From positions 4,526,001 through 4,590,000 of the forward strand of contig NZ_CP060412.1 in NCBI RefSeq assembly GCF_014297575.1: a stretch of DNA of 64,000 nucleotides. Reading direction: 5' to 3'. The DNA comes from Dyella telluris. GTDB taxonomy: Bacteria; Pseudomonadota; Gammaproteobacteria; Xanthomonadales; Rhodanobacteraceae. Shown piece after piece: positions 18,526 through 28,141 of the stretch (within the stretch, counting starts at the first letter, position 1; every line of letters starts with the position of its first letter). Both the position numbers and the translations under genes were made by a program. The notes beneath the pieces were generated by a model. That model searched no databases. It was given only the letters and a program-made list of their open reading frames with translations, and had not been told where the DNA came from.

Positions 18526-19473
18526 ATGGACGGCGTCAATTCCGTCGCAGGTGCACCCATGCCGCTGGTATCCGTGCTGGTGCCTGCGTACAACCACGAG
18601 GCCTACGTGGAGCGCTGCCTGGACAGCGTGCTGGAAGAGCCTTACCCGTCCAAGGAGATCGTCATTATCGACGATGGCTCCACCGACGCCACCGGCCAGC
18701 GGATTGCCGACTGGATCGCACGCCACGGCGATGAGGTGCCGGTGGAGTATGTGCGGCGCGGCAACAAGGGCATCGCCGCCACACTCAATGAACTGGCGGC
18801 ACGGGCGCGTGGCGATTTTCTGCGGCTGGGCGCCAGCGACGATTACCTGCTGCCCGGCGGGCTGCATGCGCAGGTCGACTACCTGATGACGCACCCGGGC
18901 AAATGGGCGGCCATCGGTGATACGGAAGTCGTGGACCGGCATGGTTGCCGCCTGCATGAGAGCGGCATGCGCGACCTGCACCACGCGGACAAGGGGCTCT
19001 ATCGCACGGACGACGGTATCCGCCGGGCTGTGATCACCCAGTGGGCCATCGGCGGCCCGGTGACGCTCGTGCGCCGTCGCGCGCTTGAAACCGTGGCGGG
19101 ATGGACCGAGGGCCTGCGGTTTGACGACTGGGATTTCTTCCTGCGCCTGGCCGCCCATGACGCCATCGGTTTCATTGATCGCAACGTGTGTGCCTACCGC
19201 ATCCATGGTGCCAACGTCAGCCGCACCAGGGACGCACGCGCTCGCATTCACAACCTTGTGGAAGCCCGCGACGTAGCGATCCGGCGCCTGGGGATGTTCG
19301 ACGAGCCGTATCGCACACTGCTGCTTGCCCAATCCCATTACCTCGGCGCCAAGGTTGCGTTCCTCCAGCGGTGCCTGTGGTCCGTGACCATGCACATGTC
19401 GGCCTATGGAGCGCTCAAGCTGGTTGCGCGGCTGCGGCGCGGACAATCCCAGCGACTGGCCGCGCAGGCATGA
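18526..19473 (+). CDS. Family 2 glycosyltransferase
   Basis: 315 residues, GT-A fold. The nucleotide-sugar pocket is visible as SVLVPAYNHEAYVERCLDSVL, then IIDDGSTDAT, and the metal-binding region GASDDYLLPGG. It transfers a sugar to the lipid-linked O-unit in the cytoplasm; donor not deducible. GGGAGGG at 18510-18516 is spaced 9 bases from ATG 18526 and only 3 from GTG 18520, so the ATG is preferred. Confidence 0.92.
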   Translation: MDGVNSVAGAPMPLVSVLVPAYNHEAYVERCLDSVLEEPYPSKEIVIIDDGSTDATGQRIADWIARHGDEVPVEYVRRGNKGIAATLNELAARARGDFLRLGASDDYLLPGGLHAQVDYLMTHPGKWAAIGDTEVVDRHGCRLHESGMRDLHHADKGLYRTDDGIRRAVITQWAIGGPVTLVRRRALETVAGWTEGLRFDDWDFFLRLAAHDAIGFIDRNVCAYRIHGANVSRTRDARARIHNLVEARDVAIRRLGMFDEPYRTLLLAQSHYLGAKVAFLQRCLWSVTMHMSAYGALKLVARLRRGQSQRLAAQA

Positions 19474-20651
19474 AACAGATGCTTCGCCTGCCTTCGTTCT
19501 ATCTCGCCATGCCGTTGCTGGTGACCTGCGGCCTGACGTGGCTGACCTACGATTTGCCCGTTGATTACCTGGAGGGCTTGTTCCTGCTCGCAGCGTCCGC
19601 CATGGCGATACTGGCGCTGGACATCGTGGTCGGTATCCGGCTTCCGCCGGGGGATGCATTCGTCCAGCGCGACTATACCGGTACACGAGACGGCCTCGTC
19701 GCCCTGGTGTTTGCCGCGCTGATCGTGGTGTTCTGCGTGCTCGACCTGGTGCTGTTTCCCATTCCGCTGTTCGATGCCCCGTCGTCCTACGCCAACATGG
19801 AGGGCGGGCGCGACCATATTCGGCATATCTCGGACATGTGCTGGGTGCTGCCGCCCATCGGGCTGCTTTGCGCGCGCGATCGACGCCTGCGTGCCGCGCT
19901 GATCCTGATCGGCTTTGTCTTCCCCGTGCTGGTGATCGACCGCAACCGCATCTTTGCCGCACTGTTCTCCGTGGTGATGGTGCTGCTCCTGCGCCGGCGG
20001 GAAAGCAGGCCGCTGCCGTGGAAGCGCGTGCTGGTGCTGACGGTTGCCGGCACGACGGTGTTTTCGGTACTGGGTATCCTGCGCTCGGGTACGCTCGATT
20101 ACGTGACGCTGCCCTTCAGTGATCTCTACCGTCACGCGCCCCAGGGGGTGAAGTGGCTGCTGCTGTATGCGAGTGCCGGCCCGTACAACTTCTCTTCCAT
20201 CCTGGCCAAGCAGTACTCCGATAGCCATTTCCTGATCAACCAGGTCGTGCCCATGGCCGGCTCGATTGCCACCGCGGGCACCGGCATCCCGCTGGATGCG
20301 GGCAACATCAACGTGGGCACGGAATTCTTTCCCTTCCTGATGGCACTCGGTCCCATTGGTGCGGTGGCGTCCGTGGCTGCCCTTTACCTGATGCTGCTGT
20401 GGAGCGTGCGACGCGTGCAGCCCACGGTTCCGCTGTTCGGCCTGCTGATTTTCCTGCGGGTGTCGTACACGGCAGTCATGGCGCCATTTGCGCCGCAAGC
20501 CTTTACCTGGACGAGTTTCGGCTTTATCGCCCTTTGCCTGCTGCTGCAGTGGGTGGCGGCATGGCTGCCGGATCGTCGTGACATGGCAGTCCCATTGGCT
20601 GATCCATCTGCCCGCCACGGCGATGGCGCGTCCCAACCCTCCCTTTCATGA
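19470..20651 (+). CDS. wzy: O-antigen polymerase Wzy-like membrane protein
   Basis: 393 residues, about ten membrane helices and a large periplasmic loop in the middle (between about 200 and 290), as in Wzy and oligosaccharide repeat-unit polymerases. Wzy proteins share little sequence, so the call rests on topology, on the polymerase-like RNRIFAALFSVVMVLLLRRR segment, and on position between flippase, glycosyltransferase and Wzz. ATG overlaps the previous stop by 4 bp. Confidence 0.78.
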   Translation: MKQMLRLPSFYLAMPLLVTCGLTWLTYDLPVDYLEGLFLLAASAMAILALDIVVGIRLPPGDAFVQRDYTGTRDGLVALVFAALIVVFCVLDLVLFPIPLFDAPSSYANMEGGRDHIRHISDMCWVLPPIGLLCARDRRLRAALILIGFVFPVLVIDRNRIFAALFSVVMVLLLRRRESRPLPWKRVLVLTVAGTTVFSVLGILRSGTLDYVTLPFSDLYRHAPQGVKWLLLYASAGPYNFSSILAKQYSDSHFLINQVVPMAGSIATAGTGIPLDAGNINVGTEFFPFLMALGPIGAVASVAALYLMLLWSVRRVQPTVPLFGLLIFLRVSYTAVMAPFAPQAFTWTSFGFIALCLLLQWVAAWLPDRRDMAVPLADPSARHGDGASQPSLS

Positions 20652-21592
20652 GCCAGACGACCATGCAACGAGATGAAGTCTACGTAGTCGATATCGGTCG
20701 GATCCTTGTCCGCGAGTGGCGCTGGTTCGCCGCAGGGCTGCTGAGCGTCATCGCGCTGGCGTTCCTGTTCCTGCATGAGGCACGCCCGCAGTGGGAGGCC
20801 ACCGCTTACATCCAGATCGGGCAGGTGGCAGGCGTGCCACCCGGGCAGGATCCGAAAGTGGAACCACTGGCGCGCGTACTGGAGCGACTGAAGTGGGTTC
20901 CCTTCGAAAACGATGTGATGGCGAGCCTTGGCATCGCTCCCGATGCACCCGAAGCATCGCTCTACCGCAAGAGCCTGAAGCTGGAGCCGTTGCCGTATGC
21001 GGGGCCGCTGGTGAAGTTCACCGTGCGTGGCTGGTCGCCGCGGCAGGCACGGCAGTTCGCCGAGGCAACCGTGACGCAGTTGCAGGCGCTGCACCAGAAG
21101 CTGCTGGCCGCCCCCCTGGCCATGACGCAGGCACGGCTGAGCGAAGTGCAGGCCGACCTCGACAGCGCACAGAACCGGCGCAGCGAGCTGAGGCGCGGTG
21201 CGGGTTCGGCCGGTGGCGAGAATACCCAGGCCGCTGGCGTGGCATCCCTGTTGCTGACCACCACGGACACCGAAATTCTCAATCTTCGGCAGGCCAAGGG
21301 TGATCTCTCGGTGCGGCTCAGCCCCAACTACACCTATGAGACGTCGTTGATGTGGCCGGTCTTCGTGCCGCGCGGGCCTGCGTTTCCCAACCCTGCGTTG
21401 ATCGGAGGCATTGCCGTGCTGTTCGGTCTGTCGCTGGGCGCGTTCGCCGCCATCGCACGACACGCGTTGCGCAGGGCGCGCGCGACGCCGTTGTCGTTCA
21501 ACCAAACCGACGGCCTGGGGCACCTACCGTTGAACGACGCACAGCGAGGCAGGGTTGCGTCGACTCCTCAGACCAGCGTGGGAAGTCAGTGA
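20648..21592 (+). CDS. wzz: Wzz-type chain-length determinant protein
   Basis: 314 residues. Membrane helix at about 28-43, a long periplasmic region with coiled-coil character (about 140-215), then a second helix near 255-277: the PCP-1/Wzz plan. The pre-TM2 segment contains the proline-rich FVPRGPAFPNP typical of the family. A cytoplasmic tail of about 35 residues follows. It sets O-antigen length together with Wzy. Starts in the Wzy stop (ATGA). Confidence 0.88.
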   Translation: MSQTTMQRDEVYVVDIGRILVREWRWFAAGLLSVIALAFLFLHEARPQWEATAYIQIGQVAGVPPGQDPKVEPLARVLERLKWVPFENDVMASLGIAPDAPEASLYRKSLKLEPLPYAGPLVKFTVRGWSPRQARQFAEATVTQLQALHQKLLAAPLAMTQARLSEVQADLDSAQNRRSELRRGAGSAGGENTQAAGVASLLLTTTDTEILNLRQAKGDLSVRLSPNYTYETSLMWPVFVPRGPAFPNPALIGGIAVLFGLSLGAFAAIARHALRRARATPLSFNQTDGLGHLPLNDAQRGRVASTPQTSVGSQ

Positions 21593-22431
21593 TGGCACAG
21601 GCAAGTCGACGCCCGCGCGAGGCGACCTTGAACGACGCGCAGTTGCTGGATACGCAACGCGCCTTTGACAGCGTTGCCGGCGACTACGACGGCCCGCGTG
21701 GCAATAACGAGCTGATCCAGCGCATGCGCGTCACGCTGTGGGACACCGTTTGTCGCGAAGTGCCGGCTGGCGCTCAGCTGCTGGACATCGGGTGCGGCAC
21801 CGGGCTGGACGCCGTCGAGTTCGCGCGACGCGGCTATCAGGTGGTGGCGACGGATTGGTCGCCGGCGATGATCGGCCGCACGCGCTCGCGCGCCGCACGG
21901 GAAGGCCTGGAGTCCAGCGTGGTGGCCATGCATCTGGGCGTGCAGGAACTGGATGGCCTGCAGGAGGAGTTCGAAGGCATCTATTCCAACTTCGGGCCGC
22001 TGAACTGTGCGCCCGATCTGCATCAGGTGGCGGAGGAGTGTTCCCGCCTGCTCAAGCCGGGCGGCAAGCTGGTGTTCTCGGTCATCGGTCGCATCTGTCC
22101 GTGGGAGCTGGGGCATTACGCGCTGCGCGGACGCTTTCGCCGGGCGCTGGTGCGCGGCACGCACGGCCCGGCAGCGGTGGGCATGAACAAGCACACGATC
22201 TGGACTTATTACTACCTGCCGCGCGAGTTCTATCAGGCGTTCGCGCCATGGTTCTCGCTCAAGCACTTCCGGGCCCTCAGCCTGTTCATGCCGCCGCCGT
22301 ATCTGGTGCAGTACTACCGCCGGCGCCGGCACTGGTATGAGCGGCTGGGTCGCCTTGATGACCGCCTCGGGGGCCTCCCGCTACTGCGCAGCATGGGCGA
22401 TCACTTTCTTATCGTCATGCAAAGGCGGTAA
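21592..22431 (+). CDS. Class I SAM-dependent methyltransferase
   Basis: 279 residues. SAM-binding motif I is LLDIGCGTGLDAVEFA, with motif II near VVATDWSPAMI. The C-terminal part carries aromatic and arginine-rich sequence (PPPYLVQYYRRRRHW) that may touch membrane or lipid-linked substrate. Overlaps the Wzz stop by 1 bp. Probably methylates an O-antigen component or terminates chain growth; target unknown. Confidence 0.85.
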   Translation: MAQASRRPREATLNDAQLLDTQRAFDSVAGDYDGPRGNNELIQRMRVTLWDTVCREVPAGAQLLDIGCGTGLDAVEFARRGYQVVATDWSPAMIGRTRSRAAREGLESSVVAMHLGVQELDGLQEEFEGIYSNFGPLNCAPDLHQVAEECSRLLKPGGKLVFSVIGRICPWELGHYALRGRFRRALVRGTHGPAAVGMNKHTIWTYYYLPREFYQAFAPWFSLKHFRALSLFMPPPYLVQYYRRRRHWYERLGRLDDRLGGLPLLRSMGDHFLIVMQRR

Positions 22432-22435
22432 TGGC

Positions 22436-23662
22436 GTGAGCGCCCGGTCCGCCAGAACTCACGTCATGCTTTCCGGTGGCGCAACCGTGCAGCCGGAGGG
22501 CGCAGCGCGACGCAACCTCTGCGTGCGCCGGGGAAGGCTGGATACGTCCGTACCGGCGCGGGCCTATCGAGTCGAGCTGGACGGGCACCTGATCTTTCCC
22601 GGGCTGATCAACGCGCACGAACACCTGCAGGTGAATGCGGTACCCCCGTTGGAGAGTGCAGAGGTTTTTTCCAACAGTTACGCATGGATCCAGGCATTCC
22701 AGACGCATTTCAACGATGCGGCCGTGATCGAGGCGCTGCTTGTACCCAAGCCGGTGCGCCTGCGTCATGGTGGGCTGAAGAACCTGTTGGCCGGCACTAC
22801 GGTCGTGGCCCATCACGATCCCTGGCACGCCGCACTGGATGCCGAGGACTTCCCGGTGTCGCTGCTGCGCGACTACGGCTGGAGCTATGCACTGGACTGG
22901 ACGTCGTACGGACCGCCCGTGCAGCAGAGTTTTGCCCAGACAGCCCCCGGCAAGCCGTGGCTGATTCATCTGGCCGAGGGCACCGATGCATCGGCCCGGG
23001 CTGAGCTCTCGCGACTGGACGAACTTGGCTGCCTGGCGTCGCAGAGTGTGCTGGTGCATGGCGTGGGGCTGAGCGAACACGACATCGACCGGATCATTGC
23101 GGTGGGCGCCGGGGTGGTGTGGTGTCCCACCAGTAACGAGCGCCTGCTGGGTCGCACGTTGCGTCCACGTCGGCTGGCCGATGCCGGACGACTCGCGCTG
23201 GGAACCGACTCGCGGCTGAGCGGTTCGCGCGACCTGCTCGACGAACTGCGTCGAGTGGCGCAAGGCGACGAGCTGCCGCCGCAGCAGTGGCTTGGACTGG
23301 TGACACGCGATGCGGCACGCCTGCTGCGCCTGCCGTGGAGCGGCCACCTGGAGACCGGGGCGGCGGCGGACCTGGTGATCGTCGAGGACCGCGGTGGCGA
23401 TCCACAGCGGAGCCTGATCGGCATCGCCCGCCATGAACTGCGCGCCGTGGTGCGCGATGGCTTGCCGCGTATGGCCGATCCGGATTTCGCGGACTGGTTT
23501 GACGCCGCCGGCGTGGAGGCCGTGCCGGTCATGCTGGATGGGCGTCCCAAGCTGCTGGCCCGGGCCTTGGCAGACCCTGCCGTGATGGCGCTTGAGCCTG
23601 GCCTGGAGTTGATGAGGGCGCAGGGAAATTCATCGGTGCGCACGATTTCCATCGAGGCATGA
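22436..23662 (+). CDS. Metal-dependent amidohydrolase family protein
   Basis: About 408 residues from GTG 22436 (AGGCGG upstream); a later ATG at residue 11 is possible. Amidohydrolase superfamily, cytosine deaminase/chlorohydrolase-like: metal-binding H-E-H in INAHEHLQVN, histidine in LIHLAEG, LVHGVGLS, and the aspartate in LGTDSRLSG; the C-terminal TGAAADLVIVED returns to the small beta domain. Such enzymes deaminate or cleave C-N bonds in small molecules, so its place inside an O-antigen operon next to a methyltransferase and a radical SAM enzyme is unusual. Substrate unknown. Confidence 0.82.
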   Translation: MSARSARTHVMLSGGATVQPEGAARRNLCVRRGRLDTSVPARAYRVELDGHLIFPGLINAHEHLQVNAVPPLESAEVFSNSYAWIQAFQTHFNDAAVIEALLVPKPVRLRHGGLKNLLAGTTVVAHHDPWHAALDAEDFPVSLLRDYGWSYALDWTSYGPPVQQSFAQTAPGKPWLIHLAEGTDASARAELSRLDELGCLASQSVLVHGVGLSEHDIDRIIAVGAGVVWCPTSNERLLGRTLRPRRLADAGRLALGTDSRLSGSRDLLDELRRVAQGDELPPQQWLGLVTRDAARLLRLPWSGHLETGAAADLVIVEDRGGDPQRSLIGIARHELRAVVRDGLPRMADPDFADWFDAAGVEAVPVMLDGRPKLLARALADPAVMALEPGLELMRAQGNSSVRTISIEA

Positions 23663-24366
23663 GGCAAATGTTGCACACACCCATACTTGACCCTGTCGAA
23701 GCCTACGCACTATGGGCGCCCAGCTATCCTGCGCATGCACACAACCCGGTGATGCAGGCGGAAGAGCGCGCCATGTTGAGCCTTTTGCCTCATGACCTGG
23801 GCGGGCGCAACGTGCTGGATGCCGGATGTGGCACCGGGCGCTACATGCGCCATGCCCTGAGGCGCGGCGCGGCGCGCGTGGCTGGCGTGGACCTGTCCCG
23901 CGACATGCTGCAACGCGCGGGGGGCGAGCTTCACGAAGAACACAGGCGTGCGCCGGTGGAACTGCTGCAGGGGAGCCTGGATGCACTGCCGGTGGCCGAT
24001 GCCTGGGCGGATCTTGCGGTGTGCGGGCTGGCCGTTGGCCACGTTGAACAACTGGAGCCCGTGCTGGCCGAGTTGTGCCGGGTCACCCAGCCCGGCGGCA
24101 TGGTGTTGTGCAGCGACGTACATCCCACCGGGCACGCGCTTGGCTGGCTGCGCGACTTCACGTCGGGCGGCCGGCGCTACGCCGTGCGGCATACCGCGCA
24201 CCTCTACAGCCACTGGCACGCCGCGTGCGCCGCCATCGGGCTGGAGATCGGCTGTGTGCTGGAACCCATGCTGGATCTCGCCGATATTCCCGCCGGCGCG
24301 CATTTCGATCCAACGGCGCTGGAAGTACCCGTGGCCATCGTTTATCAGTTGTGGCGCAGGCCATGA
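23659..24366 (+). CDS. Class I SAM-dependent methyltransferase
   Basis: 235 residues, UbiE/BioC-like. Motif I is VLDAGCGTGRYMRHAL, motif II VAGVDLSRDML, and the post-motif helix LAELCRVTQPGGMVLCSDVHP is intact. Coupled by 4-bp overlaps to the amidohydrolase before and the radical SAM gene after, so these three probably act in one tailoring pathway. Confidence 0.87.
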   Translation: MRQMLHTPILDPVEAYALWAPSYPAHAHNPVMQAEERAMLSLLPHDLGGRNVLDAGCGTGRYMRHALRRGAARVAGVDLSRDMLQRAGGELHEEHRRAPVELLQGSLDALPVADAWADLAVCGLAVGHVEQLEPVLAELCRVTQPGGMVLCSDVHPTGHALGWLRDFTSGGRRYAVRHTAHLYSHWHAACAAIGLEIGCVLEPMLDLADIPAGAHFDPTALEVPVAIVYQLWRRP

Positions 24367-25901
24367 GTGCACCCATGATCAATGTCACGGGCAACGCCCC
24401 GCATACGTTGCTGGTCAACCCGACCATGACGTCACGGGCCAGTGCACGGTTCCCGTTGTCGCTGCTGCACCTGGCTGCGTCGCTCGATCGCGAGGGAAAC
24501 AGTCGGATCATCGATGGCAATCTGGATCGCGACGTAGTTGCGCGCACGTTGCAAGCGCTGGATGAGCGCGACTATACCGCCGTCGGCATCAGTGTCATGG
24601 GTGGTCCGCAGCTGGAGCCGGCCATTGCCGTCTCGCGCGCCGTGCGGGAACGGCGGCCCGGCCTGCCTATCGTATGGGGCGGCTATTTCCCGACGCTCTA
24701 CACCGAAACGGCGCTCTCCGCACCCTACGTGGACTTTGCCATCCGCGGGCAGGGTGAAGAGAGCTTCCCCGAACTGGTGGCTGCATTACACCAGGGTGAT
24801 GCAGCGCGTCTGCCGGCCATCCATGGGCTCTCGCGGAAACATGAAGAGGGCGTGGTGCATAACGCGAGCCGTCCGTTCTCGCGCCAGGGGCCGGTTGCGG
24901 TCTTGCCATACGAGAAGCTGGGTGATCCGCGCCGTTACCTGGCGCGTACGTTTCTCGGCCGGCGCACGGTCGCCCATCAGGCATCGGTGGGATGTCGTTT
25001 TCGCTGCACCTTCTGCGGCGTCGCGGCCATGTTCGGCGGTGCGACGGCCTTGCCGCCCCTGGCCCGCCTGGAACGGGATCTGCGTTACCTGAAGTACGAA
25101 CTCGGCGCCGACTCCATCCAATACGTCGACCACAATTTCTTCGATCGCGAGCAGGACATGATTCCCCTGCTCGAGATCATGGCGCGCTACGAATTGCCCT
25201 GGTGGTGCTACGCACGCGCGGATGCGCTGCTCAACCTGTCCGAAAGCACATGGAAACTGGTGCGCAAGAGTCGATTGCGCATGGCGTACATCGGCGCGGA
25301 GTCGCCCAGCCCCGCCATGCTGAGGGACATCCGCAAGGGCACGCGCCCCGACCAGACCCTGGCCGTCGCCGAGCTGTGTCGGCGCCACGGCGTGATCCCC
25401 GAACTGTCCTTCATGGTGGCGCCCCCCGAGAACACCGAGGAGGAGACCGAGCACACCTTCGAGTTCATCCGGGAGATAAAGCGCATCAATCCCCAGAGTG
25501 AAATCATCGTCTACATCTACACACCGTTGCCTGAGAGCAGCCGGCACGAGAAAGACCGCCACCGTCGTTCGACCATGCCATTGCGTGACCTGCAGGGCGA
25601 GCCCGTGGTGTTTCCGGCCACGCCCGAGGAGTGGACGCAGAAGCGCTGGGTGGATTACGCCTGCCACGCTGACGCGCCATGGGTAAGCGAACGGCTGCGC
25701 CGACGCATCGACGATTTCGTGACGGTGCTGCGTTGCCGCTATCCCACCGTGCAGGATCTGCGCTCGCCCACGTGGGCCAAGCGCACGCTGGCCGCTGCCG
25801 CGTCGTGGCGTTATGGCCTGCGCCGTTACGACCGCCCCTGGGAGCTGAACCTTGCCAACCGACTGGTGCGCCTGCGGATGCCGCAGGTCTCGGGGCTTTG
25901 A
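24363..25901 (+). CDS. B12-binding-type radical SAM enzyme
   Basis: 512 residues. An N-terminal cobalamin-binding-like Rossmann domain (about 10-135, with the GISVMGGPQ and VWGGYFPT segments) precedes a radical SAM core whose cluster cysteines are C211, C215 and C218 (GCRFRCTFCG). It probably performs a radical methylation or rearrangement on an O-antigen-linked intermediate. The DxHxxG cobalamin motif is not obvious, so B12 use is inferred from fold only. Start ATG overlaps the previous stop. Confidence 0.87.
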   Translation: MSAPMINVTGNAPHTLLVNPTMTSRASARFPLSLLHLAASLDREGNSRIIDGNLDRDVVARTLQALDERDYTAVGISVMGGPQLEPAIAVSRAVRERRPGLPIVWGGYFPTLYTETALSAPYVDFAIRGQGEESFPELVAALHQGDAARLPAIHGLSRKHEEGVVHNASRPFSRQGPVAVLPYEKLGDPRRYLARTFLGRRTVAHQASVGCRFRCTFCGVAAMFGGATALPPLARLERDLRYLKYELGADSIQYVDHNFFDREQDMIPLLEIMARYELPWWCYARADALLNLSESTWKLVRKSRLRMAYIGAESPSPAMLRDIRKGTRPDQTLAVAELCRRHGVIPELSFMVAPPENTEEETEHTFEFIREIKRINPQSEIIVYIYTPLPESSRHEKDRHRRSTMPLRDLQGEPVVFPATPEEWTQKRWVDYACHADAPWVSERLRRRIDDFVTVLRCRYPTVQDLRSPTWAKRTLAAAASWRYGLRRYDRPWELNLANRLVRLRMPQVSGL

Positions 25902-25904
25902 GTG

Positions 25905-27032
25905 ATGCGGCCACTTCGTGTCGCGCAGATCAGCTTTCATCCCGCGCCGAAAGACATGGGGCTGGCCGATACCCTGGCGCAATGGCCATCGCTGGCCGAT
26001 ATCGCCGAGGCGGCGGCAAGCGCGGGTGCACGGGTCACCGTGGTGCAGCGGGCCGGACATGCGGAGCGCCTGCAACGAAACGGTGTGGAATACCGCTTTG
26101 TGGCCGATCGCCGCGCCCGTGCGAATCCGGCGGGTGGCGAGGTGGCGCGCACGCTCGCGGAACTTCGCGTCGACGTGGCCCACGTCCATAGCCTTGCCGC
26201 TGCCGCCGAAGTCCACGCCCTGGCGCGCGTGTTGCCCGACGTGCCGATCCTGATGCAGGACCACGCCGACCCGTTGCCCGCCTGGTGGGGCCGCGCGCGC
26301 TGGCGGCGCTGGTACGCGTCCGCACGGGGTGCCGTATTCACCGCGCCGGAGCTCGCAAGTCCATACGTGTCCACGCGGCTGTTCGACTCCTCGATGCGCT
26401 TGTTTGCCATCCCCGAATCCTCCAGTCGCTTCACGCCAGGAGCGCGCTCGCAAGCGTGGTCCGAGACGGGCTTGTATGGCGACCCTTGTGTCGTGTGGGT
26501 CGGGCATTTCTCGTCGAACAAGGATCCGTTGACCGTGCTGAAGGGCATCGCGCTGGCTACGGAAAGCCTGCCCGGACTTCAGTTGTGGTGCGCCTTCGGC
26601 AGCGCGCCCTTGCTTGCCCGGGTGCATCAGTGCATTCAAGGCGAGCCGAGCCTTCAGGGTCGGGTGCACCTGCTGGGCAAGGTGCCGCACGCGAAGATTC
26701 AGTCGCTGATGCGCGCGGCCGACCTGTATGTTTCGGGCAGTCATGCGGAAAGCTGCGGCTACGCCTTGCTGGAGGCGATGGCCTGCGGCGTGACGCCGGT
26801 GGTCACCAACATACCGTCGTTCCGCGCGATTGCCGGCGAGCTCGGCTATCTGTGGGTACCGGGCGATGCCGCCTCGCTGGCGAAGGCGCTGGTGAATGCC
26901 GCGACACGTCGTGCGCCGCCAGGGGTGGTGCGCGACTACTTCGAGCGCCACCTGTCCCCGCAGGCGGTGGGGCGTCGCTGGATGGATGCCTATCTGCAGC
27001 TGGCTCGGGGCAACAGGGGTGCCGACGCATGA
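25905..27032 (+). CDS. Family 4 glycosyltransferase (GT-B fold)
   Basis: About 375 residues. The N-terminal acceptor domain is followed by a donor domain with the glycogen-synthase-like pattern: VVWVGHFSSNKDPLTVLKG, then YVSGSHAESCGYALLEAMACG with the nucleotide-sugar-binding E-x7-E. GTG 25902 is an alternative start one codon upstream. Adds a sugar to the O-unit or core; donor not deducible. Confidence 0.9.
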   Translation: MRPLRVAQISFHPAPKDMGLADTLAQWPSLADIAEAAASAGARVTVVQRAGHAERLQRNGVEYRFVADRRARANPAGGEVARTLAELRVDVAHVHSLAAAAEVHALARVLPDVPILMQDHADPLPAWWGRARWRRWYASARGAVFTAPELASPYVSTRLFDSSMRLFAIPESSSRFTPGARSQAWSETGLYGDPCVVWVGHFSSNKDPLTVLKGIALATESLPGLQLWCAFGSAPLLARVHQCIQGEPSLQGRVHLLGKVPHAKIQSLMRAADLYVSGSHAESCGYALLEAMACGVTPVVTNIPSFRAIAGELGYLWVPGDAASLAKALVNAATRRAPPGVVRDYFERHLSPQAVGRRWMDAYLQLARGNRGADA

Positions 27033-28141
27033 AGCTCGCCATGGTGGTACCCGGAGGGGTGGATCGCACCGGCGAATTCCGGGTGATTCCCGTATTGCTC
27101 GCCTTGATCCGCCGGCTTGCCTGCGAGCACGAGGTGCACGTGTATGCCCTGCGCCAGGAGGCCGCCGCCGACTGCTGGCAACTCGCCGGTGCCAGCGTTC
27201 ACAACATTGGCGACGGCTGGTCGCGCCTGCGCGCCATCCGGGCCATACGCGACGAACATCGTCGCGCGCCGTTCGACCTGGTGCATGCCATCTTTTCCGG
27301 CTCGTGCAGCTTCGTGGGCGTTTGCGCTGCGATGTCGCTGGGCCTGCCAAGCCTGGTACATATCGCCGGCGGCGAACTGGTATCCATGCATGACATCGGC
27401 TACGGGGGACGACGCTTCCTCAAGGGGAGGTTACGTGAGGCGCTGGTGTTGCGCAGCGCCCATGCGGTGACGGCGGCGAGCGTACCCATCATCCAATCCC
27501 TGGAGGCGCTTGGCCTGCAGGCGCGCCGCGTGCCGCTTGGCGTGGATCTGCGCAGCTGGCCCGCCGCGCCGCCACGGTGCCGCCAGCACGGTCCGGCGCG
27601 ACTAATCCATGTTGCCAGCCTCAATCGCGTGAAGGATCAAACCACCTTGCTTCGCGCACTGGCAGCACTCGTTGAGTCCGGCGTGGACTTTCGCATGGAC
27701 GTGGTCGGGCAGGACACGCTCAACGGCGAAATACAGCGGATGGCCAGTGAGCTGGGTCTCAACGGGCGCGTGTGCTTCCATGGCTTCAAGACCCAGCGCG
27801 AGCTTCGTCCCATGATGGAGGAAGCCGATCTGCTGGTGATGTCTTCCCGCCATGAGGCCGGCCCGCTCGTGCTGCTGGAAGCGGCCGTAGCGGGTGTACC
27901 TGCGGTAGGTACGGCGGTAGGGCACATTGCGGAATGGTCGCCAACGGCGTCACTGGCGGTGCCGGTCGGGAACTGGGCGGCACTGGCCGAGGCCATCGCG
28001 CGCGTGTTGTCCGACGATACGCTGCGACTGCGCATGGCGGTCGCCGCGCAGCGTCGTGCGGTGACCGAAAATGCGGACCGTACCGCGCGAGACTTCCAGG
28101 CGCTCTATCTGCAACTGGTCGCCGAAGGCTCGGGCAGCTGA
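27029..28141 (+). CDS. Family 4 glycosyltransferase (GT-B fold)
   Basis: 370 residues. Donor domain patterns ARLIHVASLNRVKDQTTLLRAL and LLVMSSRHEAGPLVLLEAAVAGVP with the conserved E-x7-E. Starts in the stop of the previous glycosyltransferase. Its 3' end overlaps by 37 bp, tail to tail, with the nucleotidyltransferase gene on the other strand, marking the end of the O-antigen operon. Confidence 0.92.
   Translation: MKLAMVVPGGVDRTGEFRVIPVLLALIRRLACEHEVHVYALRQEAAADCWQLAGASVHNIGDGWSRLRAIRAIRDEHRRAPFDLVHAIFSGSCSFVGVCAAMSLGLPSLVHIAGGELVSMHDIGYGGRRFLKGRLREALVLRSAHAVTAASVPIIQSLEALGLQARRVPLGVDLRSWPAAPPRCRQHGPARLIHVASLNRVKDQTTLLRALAALVESGVDFRMDVVGQDTLNGEIQRMASELGLNGRVCFHGFKTQRELRPMMEEADLLVMSSRHEAGPLVLLEAAVAGVPAVGTAVGHIAEWSPTASLAVPVGNWAALAEAIARVLSDDTLRLRMAVAAQRRAVTENADRTARDFQALYLQLVAEGSGS

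Noticed and set aside
24786..27350. 850-codon minus-strand open frame
   Set aside because: Antisense to the radical SAM and glycosyltransferase genes, which have clear motifs and overlapping starts.
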